Under the pieces are notes generated by a model. The model had not been told where the DNA came from. It saw nothing but the letters and a program-made list of their open reading frames with translations, and did not search any database. From NCBI GenBank assembly GCA_003838145.1, contig QYZZ01000122.1, positions 34,319 through 98,318 of the forward strand: a DNA stretch of 64,000 nt, given 5' to 3'. Source of the stretch: Tindallia sp. MSAO_Bac2 (GTDB lineage Bacteria; Bacillota; Clostridia; Peptostreptococcales; Tindalliaceae). This document shows positions 1 to 8,249 of the stretch, one piece after another. Position 1 is the first letter of the stretch. Every line of letters starts with the position of its first letter. Made by a program: the position numbers and the translations under genes.

Positions 1-790
1 TATCTTCGCCAAGCAATCCATTTTCCCTTGCCTGATCTATTGCAATTTGGAGTCTTTTTACTGCTATCGGGTATTCGGCCCGAACATATACGAAGCCATA
101 TTCTGCTCCTACAGCATAGCCGGCAATAGCCATGGATTCCACCAGGGCATGCGGATCTCCCTCCAATACGGAACGATCCATAAATGCGCCCGGATCACCC
201 TCATCCGCATTACAGGCAACGTATTTAATGTCTCCTTCAGCTTTGCTGGTAAATTCCCATTTCAAACCCGTTGGAAATCCACCGCCACCACGTCCGCGAA
301 GTCCGGATGCTTTAACGGTTTCAACAACTTCCTCCGGAGACATTTCAGTTAATACTTTTGCCAGCGCTGCATATCCATCATAAGCAATATATTCTTCCAG
401 GATTTCAGGATTGATAACACCGCAATTTCGTAGAGCAACACGTTGCTGCTTTTTATAAAAGCCCATGTTGTTAATGCTGTCACTGGCCTCTTTTTTGCCT
501 GGCTCTTTATAAATCAGATCCTGAACAATGCGTCCTTTCATTAAATGTTCTTCTGTAATTCTTGTCACGTCATCCAGTTTTACCTGGCTGTAAAAAGAAC
601 CTTCAGGATAAACGATTACAATGGGTCCAGCCTCACAAAGGCCAAAACATCCAGTCTGCACTACCTTTACTTCTTTTTCCAGCCCATGCTTCTCCAGTTC
701 CTTTTCGAAAAGATCTATGATCTTGAAAGCGTCTGAAGAAACACATCCTGTACCGCCACAAACCAGCACATGAGATCTGTATAACTCCAT
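1..790 (-). CDS. hndC: NADH-binding flavoprotein subunit, NuoF/HndC-like, C-terminus cut by window edge
   Basis: Open reading frame on the minus strand from ATG at 790 running off the left edge; translation MELYRSHVLVCGGTGCVSSDAFKI... then GRGGGGFPTGLKWEFTSKAEGDIKYVACNADEGDPGAFMDRSVLEGDPHALVE, typical of NuoF/HndC. Absent from the ORF track because it is truncated. Confidence 0.9.
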   Translation of the reverse strand, partial: MELYRSHVLVCGGTGCVSSDAFKIIDLFEKELEKHGLEKEVKVVQTGCFGLCEAGPIVIVYPEGSFYSQVKLDDVTRITEEHLMKGRIVQDLIYKEPGKKEASDSINNMGFYKKQQRVALRNCGVINPEILEEYIAYDGYAALAKVLTEMSPEEVVETVKASGLRGRGGGGFPTGLKWEFTSKAEGDIKYVACNADEGDPGAFMDRSVLEGDPHALVESMAIAGYAVGAEYGFVYVRAEYPIAVKRLQIAIDQARENGLLGED

Positions 791-814
791 AGTTTGCCCT
801 CCTTACTTTAGTTT

Positions 815-1189
815 TTAGGCTTCCTCTTTTTCAAAAACACCAATCGTCTGGCCTTTCAGGACTCTTCCGTTCACCAGATGTTCGGCCACAATCTGTCGTG
901 CCAGCTCAGGCGTCAGTTTAACATAAGTCGTTTTATCTTCACCCTCATATACCTCCAGCATCGGCTCAAGCCTGCAGGCACCAATACATCCGGTCTGGGT
1001 AACTGTAACATTCTGAAGATTACGCTTGTTTATTTCATCAATCATTGCCATCATAACCGGTCTGGCACCAGCTGCTATTCCGCAAGTAGCCATCCCAACC
1101 ACAACTCTAACATCACCGCTGCCACTTCGAAGCTTTACATCATCCTGCGCTTTTTTTCGAATAGCTTCCAACTCAGCAATCGTTTTCAT
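815..1189 (-). CDS. hndB: (2Fe-2S) ferredoxin domain protein, HndB-like
   Basis: 124 aa; VTQTGCIGACRLEPMLEVY motif; lies between NuoE-like and NuoF-like genes as in hndABCD operons. Confidence 0.85.
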   Translation of the reverse strand: MKTIAELEAIRKKAQDDVKLRSGSGDVRVVVGMATCGIAAGARPVMMAMIDEINKRNLQNVTVTQTGCIGACRLEPMLEVYEGEDKTTYVKLTPELARQIVAEHLVNGRVLKGQTIGVFEKEEA

Positions 1190-1207
1190 GACAATCCTCC
1201 TTCTTCC

Positions 1208-1681
1208 TTAGTATTTCTCCATAATTCCTTTAATTTCTTCAACAGTTAGTCGACCATAAACATCTTCATTTATGGTGATGATGGGAGCCAATCCACAGGC
1301 ACCGATACAGCGACAGGCAATCAGACTGAACTTACCATCGGGAGTCGTTTCACCTGATTTAATGCCAGTGAATTTAGAAATCTCATCCAGAATCGGCTGT
1401 GCATTCCGCACATAGCATGCAGTCCCCATGCACACCGAAATCATATAATCACCTTTTGGTTCCAGATTAAACTGTGAGTAAAAAGTGACCACGCCATAGA
1501 TTTCACTCATTGGAATCCGGAGACCTTTTGAGATTTTCTGCTGGACTTCGATAGGCAGATATCCAAAAATATCCTGAGCTTTCTGAAGTACCTGAATCAA
1601 TGCCCCTTTCGTTTCTTTTTCCTGCAAAATCAAGTCATCCAGTTTTTGAAAATTCTCTGCTGTCATGGTTTCTTTCGGCAT
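1208..1681 (-). CDS. hndA: NADH dehydrogenase 24 kDa subunit, NuoE/HndA-like
   Basis: 157 aa; GVVTFYSQFNLEPKGDYMISVCMGTACYVRNA...CRCIGACGLAP, thioredoxin-like 2Fe-2S family. Confidence 0.9.
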   Translation of the reverse strand: MPKETMTAENFQKLDDLILQEKETKGALIQVLQKAQDIFGYLPIEVQQKISKGLRIPMSEIYGVVTFYSQFNLEPKGDYMISVCMGTACYVRNAQPILDEISKFTGIKSGETTPDGKFSLIACRCIGACGLAPIITINEDVYGRLTVEEIKGIMEKY

Positions 1682-1842
1682 TGCTTTACCCTCCTTCTTA
1701 TTAAATCATTTCTTGTTGCTGCCGGAAATGTCTTTATAATCTGACATATTCGCTGGCGTCTATGTTGCAATCTCTAACCATTATATCATAATCAGGTGGC
1801 GGTGTGTTAAATTTTAAACAATAATTTTGGAAAAATGTTTAC

Positions 1843-2760
1843 TTATTCTCTTTTAAGATAGTCCGTCAGGCGTTCACTAAAAGCCTGAGCTGCATGGTAG
1901 CCCATCATTTTTTGACGGTGGTTCCGGGCAGCCACTTCAATCATCAAAGAAATATTTCTTGCCGGCTTCACCGGAATAACTACTTCTTCAACTTCAACAT
2001 CCAGGATTTTTCTATGGGATTCATCCAGACCCAGCCTGTCATAACTCTTTTGCTGATCCCATTCTTCCAAATGAACAACAAGATCAATACCTGTCCTATT
2101 CTTAATAGCTCCAACACCATAGAGGCTTTTTACGTCTAAAATTCCTATCCCACGCACTTCAATCATGTGGCGTGTCAACTCAGGAGCTGATCCTACAATA
2201 TAATCATGACCTATACGCTTTACCTCAATGGTATCATCAGCTACCAGCAAGTGACCTCTTTTTATTAGCTCAACAGCCGTTTCACTTTTACCGATACCGC
2301 TTTTGCCGGTGATCACCACTCCTACACCATATATATCCATCAACACACCATGGATTCTGGTGGTTTCAGCCAAATGAAATTCCAGGTAATTCATCAGACG
2401 GGAAATAAGTTTTGTCGTATTAAGATCGCTTCCCAGTATTTTTCGCTGGTGTTTCCTGGCTATTTCCAGTAATTCATCCGGCAGGCCCATGTTTCTGCTG
2501 ACAAGAAGGCATGGAATTGGATATGACATTATTTTATCAAATCTTTCTTTTCTTACATTTTCAGGCAAAGTGTGAAGGTAATAATGCTCAACTTTTCCCA
2601 GTATCTGAATCCGCTCGTAGGCAAAATAGTCAAAGTACCCGGCAAGTTGGATTCCCGGTCGCACCAGTTCGCTGGTTGTAATCCAGGAGTTTGTTTTTAT
2701 TTCCGGTGTCAAGTCCTTTAGTTCCTGATCTTCAATTAGCTGATTTACAGAGATTGTCAC
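1843..2760 (-). CDS. hprK: HPr kinase/phosphorylase
   Basis: 305 aa; Walker A GVVITGKSGIGKSETAVELIKRGH and signature EVRGIGILDVKSLYGVGAI. Confidence 0.97.
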   Translation of the reverse strand: MTISVNQLIEDQELKDLTPEIKTNSWITTSELVRPGIQLAGYFDYFAYERIQILGKVEHYYLHTLPENVRKERFDKIMSYPIPCLLVSRNMGLPDELLEIARKHQRKILGSDLNTTKLISRLMNYLEFHLAETTRIHGVLMDIYGVGVVITGKSGIGKSETAVELIKRGHLLVADDTIEVKRIGHDYIVGSAPELTRHMIEVRGIGILDVKSLYGVGAIKNRTGIDLVVHLEEWDQQKSYDRLGLDESHRKILDVEVEEVVIPVKPARNISLMIEVAARNHRQKMMGYHAAQAFSERLTDYLKRE

Positions 2761-2789
2761 AAGTCCATCACCTCACTTTGTTAATTTTG

Positions 2790-2990
2790 CTATTGTATCG
2801 GTGGTTCCGGAATGATAGCCAGAGCTATGATATATGCAATAATGCCACCAAAACCCATACTAAAGACTGTAAAAATAACCCATAACAGTCTCACCAGTGT
2901 AGGATCAATATTGAAGTACTCAGCAATCCCGCCACATACACCGGATATTTTTTTGTCTGTCTTCGACAAGTACAGTCTCTTCATGCTCAA
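2790..2990 (-). CDS. PspC domain small membrane protein
   Basis: 66 aa; [59 protein letters not shown], typical PspC. Confidence 0.9.
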   Translation of the reverse strand: MSMKRLYLSKTDKKISGVCGGIAEYFNIDPTLVRLLWVIFTVFSMGFGGIIAYIIALAIIPEPPIQ

Positions 2991-4867
2991 CCTTCCTCCT
3001 TTTGCCGAGTATTAAAATAACTGTGTACAGCCTCGGCCTGTTTTTGCCCAATACCTTCCACTTCCTTTATTTCCTGAATGGTTGCTTCTTTTATATTTTG
3101 AATTCCTTTAAAGTAATCCAGAAGTCTGTGCCGGCTTTTTTCTCCGATGCCCGGGATATTTTCAAGCTCTGAACCGGTCAATGCTTTGCTTCTTCGCTGA
3201 CGATGAAAGTCAATGGCAAAACGATGCACCTCATCCTGTATTGTTGTAATGAACCGCCACAGATTTTTTTTCTCCTTAAGATCAAAGTTCTCACCATCAA
3301 AGTATAAGGATCTGGTTCGGTGACGGTCGTCTTTAACCATTCCAGCCACAGGAATTTGAAGATTTAACTCTTCCAAGACCTGCAGGGTGGCTGACACCTG
3401 ACCAACTCCGCCATCTACCAGTATCAGATCAGGCAGCAGAGCAAATCCTGCAGTTTCCGGTTCTTTGCTGCCATCTCTTATTTCCTCCGCTTCTTTCAGG
3501 CCTCGCTTAAAGCGGCGCCTCATTACTTCCCGAATACTGCCTGTATCGTCCGGCCCTGTTATGGTGTTAATTTTAAACCGTCTATAAGATCGTTTATGTG
3601 GCACTCCATCCTCATAAACAATCAGCACGCCAACAGGTTCAGTCCCTGCTGTCTGAGAAATATCTACAGCCTCAATTCTGCCTGGAGGTTGGATGAGTCC
3701 CGTCAGCTCACCTAATTCCGTCAGTGTTTTCAGTCTGTCAGATTCTTTTTTTAGTCTGGCTTTTTCCCGTTGATCTATTAAAAGCCGGGCATTTTTTTGA
3801 ACCAGTTCAACCAATTTCCTTTTATCTCCCCGTTGTGGCATTTTTATCGAAACTTTTCGTCCTCTCTTTTCGGTAAGCCATTTTTCAATCAGCTTCTCAT
3901 CTTCCGGAGCATGCGCCATTAAAAGTTCTCCAGGAATAAACGGAGCATTGTCATAATAAAGCTTGATAAAAGAAGCTATTATGGTAGGAATGTTTTCCTC
4001 CTCTTCTCCCTTCAGAAAGTGATGGTGCTGTTTCACTATTTTCCCGTCCCTTACCGAAAACACCTGAACACAGCTCTCAGTTCTTCCACTTTCAAGTGCA
4101 ATAACATCCTGATCCAGCGTTTTCCCGGAATCCATCTTTTGCTTTTCAGTTACTTTTTTAAGTGCATCCCATTGGTCTCTATAAAGTGCCGCCTTCTCAA
4201 AATTCATTTCTTCCGCAGCCACTTTCATCTTCTCTTCCAGTTGATTTATAAGTCTGTTTTCTTTTCCGTCCAGCAGCAGCACTACTTCCTGGATCATTTC
4301 ATTATATTCATCTTTATAAACATTCCCCTGACAAGGCCCGAGGCACTGTCTTAAATGGTAGTTCAGGCAAGGCCGTTCTATTTTTCCTGTTTTGCTGTTT
4401 ACCTTTTTATTGCATGTTTTCACCGGAAAAAGCTGACGGATGAGTTCCAAGGTTTCATTGAGAGCACCTACATCCGTATATGGGCCAAAATATTGAGACC
4501 CATCCCTAATAATCTTTCTTGTTTTAAATACACGTGGGTATTCCTCCTGCCAGGTGATTTTTATATAAGGATAACTTTTATCATCCCTTAACAGAACATT
4601 ATATTTAGGCCTGTTTTCCTTAATAAGATTGCATTCCAGAATAAGGGCTTCAACCTCTGTATCCGTAATCATTGTTTCAAAATCGACAACATGCTGCATC
4701 ATGGCTTTTACTTTTGGTGTCGATTGCCCTGCAGCCGTAAAATACTGACGCACCCTGTTCCGGAGATTTCTTGCTTTTCCAACATAAATAATTTCCTGCA
4801 GTCTGTCTTTCATCAGGTAAACGCCGGATTGTTGCGGCAAGTGATCCAATTTCTCCTCCAGCTTCAT
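2987..4867 (-). CDS. uvrC: Excinuclease ABC subunit C
   Basis: 626 aa; N-terminal GIY-YIG ([29 protein letters not shown]), UVR motif, C-terminal HhH. Confidence 0.98.
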   Translation of the reverse strand: MKLEEKLDHLPQQSGVYLMKDRLQEIIYVGKARNLRNRVRQYFTAAGQSTPKVKAMMQHVVDFETMITDTEVEALILECNLIKENRPKYNVLLRDDKSYPYIKITWQEEYPRVFKTRKIIRDGSQYFGPYTDVGALNETLELIRQLFPVKTCNKKVNSKTGKIERPCLNYHLRQCLGPCQGNVYKDEYNEMIQEVVLLLDGKENRLINQLEEKMKVAAEEMNFEKAALYRDQWDALKKVTEKQKMDSGKTLDQDVIALESGRTESCVQVFSVRDGKIVKQHHHFLKGEEEENIPTIIASFIKLYYDNAPFIPGELLMAHAPEDEKLIEKWLTEKRGRKVSIKMPQRGDKRKLVELVQKNARLLIDQREKARLKKESDRLKTLTELGELTGLIQPPGRIEAVDISQTAGTEPVGVLIVYEDGVPHKRSYRRFKINTITGPDDTGSIREVMRRRFKRGLKEAEEIRDGSKEPETAGFALLPDLILVDGGVGQVSATLQVLEELNLQIPVAGMVKDDRHRTRSLYFDGENFDLKEKKNLWRFITTIQDEVHRFAIDFHRQRRSKALTGSELENIPGIGEKSRHRLLDYFKGIQNIKEATIQEIKEVEGIGQKQAEAVHSYFNTRQKEEG

Positions 4868-4969
4868 CTTCTCACCCGTTCCTTTGCATTATTATTCGAC
4901 TACCCTCATTGTACATTTTTTTTGATATTTATGCTATATCTGCTGATATTCAATTTATTGCAATAAAAC

Positions 4970-4995
4970 AACCGAGCCTGTGATAAGGCTCGGTT
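4970..4995 (-). terminator. Rho-independent terminator downstream of rnfD
   Basis: AACCGAGCC-N8-GGCTCGGTT perfect 9-bp stem; followed on the minus strand by TGTTTTATTG. Confidence 0.85.
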
Positions 4996-5030
4996 AAGGT
5001 CATGAGTGTGTTTTTAAAAATCAATACTGT

Positions 5031-5972
5031 TTATGCTTCTTTTGGTTCAAGAAAAGCAAGATGTCTGGTAGCTTTATCAATAACAGGTACAAAGGCATTC
5101 ATAATTAAAATTGAAAAAGCAACACCTTCTGTTGGTGGAAGAAATACTCGGAACACCATTACCAAAACACCAATGCATACTCCAAAAATAACACGGCCGC
5201 TGTAAGTAATGGGTGCCGTAACCCAATCTGTTGCCATGAACAGAGCACCAATCATTAAACCACCTGAAAGCAAGTGATAAATCGGATCCTGCCCCGTCAT
5301 TAAAGCAACTACCGCAACGGTTGCAAATATTACCATTGGCACCCGCAGTTTAATGTGTTTTCGGTATTTCAGGTATCCAGCTCCAATCAACAATGCCAGT
5401 GGAGATGACTCGGAAAGTGCTCCTCCCTGGAAACCAACAAACATTTCACCATAGCTTGGCATGTCCATACCACCGCCCAGCAACGCTAATGGCGAAGCCT
5501 GGGTCACCACCTCAACGGTACTTAAGCTTAAGGCACCAGGAGCAAAAGCTGCGAAAACAGGGGCTAAAAGAATCATGGCCACCCGGCCAAAAAGAGCCGG
5601 ATTAAATCGGTTCAGACCCAGACCACCAGACAATTCCTTTGCAACCCCCACACCTATAATGGTAGCCATAACAGCAGAAAACCAGGGTGCAGTGGGCTGA
5701 TACAGCAGGGCAACAAACAATCCTGTCAATAAGGCACTCCCATCGTAAAGAGATGGTTTCTTACCCATTATTTTGCGAAATACCACTTCTGTTACGGCTG
5801 CCGTCGCCATACAAACAGCAATCAGGAATACCGCATTTGCTCCATAAAACATAATTGAGACCAGAGAGATTGGCAGCAATGCAATCATAACATCTCTCAT
5901 GGCGGTTTCTAAATAGTAGTTATCTTTAAGATAGGGTGCCGAAGATACCGGCAATCTTCCCGCTTGACTCAT
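5031..5972 (-). CDS. rnfD: RnfD-like electron transport complex membrane subunit
   Basis: 313 aa polytopic; GKKPSLYDGSALLTGLFVALLYQPTAPWFSAVMATIIGVGVAKELSGGLGLNRFNPALFGRVA matches RnfD/NqrB. Confidence 0.93.
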   Translation of the reverse strand: MSQAGRLPVSSAPYLKDNYYLETAMRDVMIALLPISLVSIMFYGANAVFLIAVCMATAAVTEVVFRKIMGKKPSLYDGSALLTGLFVALLYQPTAPWFSAVMATIIGVGVAKELSGGLGLNRFNPALFGRVAMILLAPVFAAFAPGALSLSTVEVVTQASPLALLGGGMDMPSYGEMFVGFQGGALSESSPLALLIGAGYLKYRKHIKLRVPMVIFATVAVVALMTGQDPIYHLLSGGLMIGALFMATDWVTAPITYSGRVIFGVCIGVLVMVFRVFLPPTEGVAFSILIMNAFVPVIDKATRHLAFLEPKEA

Positions 5973-5993
5973 AATGGATTTCCTCCTTTTCTG

Positions 5994-7319
5994 TTAAGCG
6001 TTTCTCTTTGCCATTTCCCGCTTTTTCACGACCGGTTTAGCCACTTTAATGAACTCCAGTATCGGTCTGTTGGCCGGGCAGCTGAAAACGCAAATTCCAC
6101 ATTCCATGCAGTCCATAATATTCCATTGTTCCAGACCCTCATAGTTTTCCGTTTCGGCATACATACTTAATTGATTCGGATATAGTTTCATGGGGCATCT
6201 TTCAACACATTTGCCACACCGTACACAGTTGCTGAAAGGCAGCTGCTCCCTCACCATCTCGTTGGGAAGCATTAATACACCTGTGCTGTTCTTAATTACC
6301 GGTGCATCCAGAGTGTCCTGTGCCTGACCGGTCATAGGCCCACCAAGCACAACCTTATGACCTTCAACTTCTTCAATACCACAGTGTTTTAAAATATGTC
6401 CTACAGGAGTTCCAATCTTTGTCATGAAATTACCCGGCTGCTTCATATTTGGGCCACTAACGGTAACAATCCGTTCAATTAACGGCTTCCCATAGACAAC
6501 CGCTTCATATGCTGCAATAGTAGTACCTATATTCCGAACGATACACCCTATTTCAGCCGACCTTGCGCCACGCTTTACATCTCTGCCCGTAGTGGATTTG
6601 ATCATAATGGATTTGAAGCCCTGCGGGTACTTAACAGCCAGCGGCACAATCTCAAATAAATCCTTGTCTTCCGTTTTTTCTTTCAAGGTTTTAATGGCAT
6701 CCGGCTTGTTTACTTCAATGCCAATCATGCATTTCTTGGCGCCAATGACGCGTGAAATAATCTCAGCACCGGCAATCAGTTCATCTGCCCGCTCCACCAT
6801 GGCTCGATGGTCACAAGTGAGAAAAGGCTCACATTCAGCACCATTTAGCACAAGATAGTCTACTGGCTGACGCACATTAATATTTACACTGGTTGGAAAA
6901 GAAGCTCCACCCATTCCAACAATTCCAGCCTCTTTAATGGCGGCAACAATTTCCTCTTTGGACATATTGGCAGGATCACGCTTAACAGAAGGAACAAACT
7001 CCTGCTCTTCTCCCTCTACATCAATCACAACACTTTTGGCGATATCTCCGCTGCAGTACCAGAGAGTTTCCACTTCGCGGACAGTACCGGTTACACTGGA
7101 GTGTACCGGGGCACTGATCATTTCTTCAGAGTCGCCAATCTTTTGACCTACCGTCACCTTATCTCCTGCCTTAACCAACGGTTCACAGGGAGCCCCCAAA
7201 CTCTGATGCATCGGAATAATTACTTTTTCCGGCACAGACATTTTCTGGATGGACAGTTCATCTGTAAAACTTTTAAAATGCGGTACATGAGCTCCTCCGC
7301 TAAAAGATTTTGTCTCCAT
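5994..7319 (-). CDS. rnfC: RnfC-like electron transport complex subunit
   Basis: 441 aa; SFSGGAHVPHFK, GMGGASFPTSVN, two ferredoxin motifs CVRCGKCVERCP and CMECGICVFSCP. Confidence 0.95.
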   Translation of the reverse strand: METKSFSGGAHVPHFKSFTDELSIQKMSVPEKVIIPMHQSLGAPCEPLVKAGDKVTVGQKIGDSEEMISAPVHSSVTGTVREVETLWYCSGDIAKSVVIDVEGEEQEFVPSVKRDPANMSKEEIVAAIKEAGIVGMGGASFPTSVNINVRQPVDYLVLNGAECEPFLTCDHRAMVERADELIAGAEIISRVIGAKKCMIGIEVNKPDAIKTLKEKTEDKDLFEIVPLAVKYPQGFKSIMIKSTTGRDVKRGARSAEIGCIVRNIGTTIAAYEAVVYGKPLIERIVTVSGPNMKQPGNFMTKIGTPVGHILKHCGIEEVEGHKVVLGGPMTGQAQDTLDAPVIKNSTGVLMLPNEMVREQLPFSNCVRCGKCVERCPMKLYPNQLSMYAETENYEGLEQWNIMDCMECGICVFSCPANRPILEFIKVAKPVVKKREMAKRNA

Positions 7320-7367
7320 TCAATTCACCCCTTATTCAAAGTCTTCATGCGAGTAAGTGTGTTCTTC

Positions 7368-8225
7368 CTATTTCATCCGATCTTCTTCTTTTTTACGCTC
7401 AAGAGCCTCCATATCATCGTCTTCATCGATGCCCGGTGCAAAGTGGCAGTGTGGTGCCATTTTATGCTTTTCGCGCACTTCTTCAGCTTTTGCACTGTAT
7501 TTTCGAGAATGCAGGAAGTTAAATCCTACCATAGCAGCTCCTGCCAATAAAGCTACTGGACGAAGTGGCATAGAGCTCCAGAGACGAAGAGACAGTGGAA
7601 TTTCCGGGTTAACCGGCAATCCATACTGCTGGGGCGATTCATCCAATAGATTCAAAACCCGCTGCCCACCAAATTCGGTGGCTCCATATAAGTTTGCATT
7701 AACATACCCTTGGCCCTGAAGATCCTGGATCCGATTTTCAGCATAGGCCATCATTTCATCCCGGGTTCCAAAACGCACGGCTGTAGTGGGGCACACAGTA
7801 CTGCAGAAAGGCTCAAGACCTTCTTTGATTCTGTATTCACATAAGGAACATTTATCCACAACAGCATTTGGCCTGTCATAGCTAATAGCGTTATATGGAC
7901 AATTCTTGGCACAGTAGTTACAGCTGATGCAAAGTCTGTTGTCAATTACCACCAGGTCATCTTCGTTTTTGCGACAGGCACCTGTAGGGCATGCCATAAC
8001 ACAGGATGCTTCACTGCAATGGAAACAGGCATCCTTTTTATATAGTTTACGCATGTTACCCGCAGAACTTCCTGAGTAGAATTGTCCGGTATCATGTTCT
8101 TTAATTTTTGTTCGAAAAATGCTCGGCGTCACATCGTAGATATTTTTGCATACAGCTGTACAGGCTTCACAGCCAATGCAAAGCGAATGGTCTACCAGCA
8201 TGGTCAGATCGTTTCTATTACTCAT
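7368..8225 (-). CDS. 4Fe-4S ferredoxin electron-transfer subunit of a molybdopterin oxidoreductase, with C-terminal transmembrane segment
   Basis: 285 aa; four Cys motifs (CIGCEACTAVC, CFHCSEASCVMACP, CISCNYCAKNCP, CSLCEYRIKEGLEPFCSTVCP) and C-terminal hydrophobic PVALLAGAAMVGFNFL. Confidence 0.9.
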   Translation of the reverse strand: MSNRNDLTMLVDHSLCIGCEACTAVCKNIYDVTPSIFRTKIKEHDTGQFYSGSSAGNMRKLYKKDACFHCSEASCVMACPTGACRKNEDDLVVIDNRLCISCNYCAKNCPYNAISYDRPNAVVDKCSLCEYRIKEGLEPFCSTVCPTTAVRFGTRDEMMAYAENRIQDLQGQGYVNANLYGATEFGGQRVLNLLDESPQQYGLPVNPEIPLSLRLWSSMPLRPVALLAGAAMVGFNFLHSRKYSAKAEEVREKHKMAPHCHFAPGIDEDDDMEALERKKEEDRMK

Positions 8226-8249
8226 CTTTAAATATCCTCCTCTCTAAAT

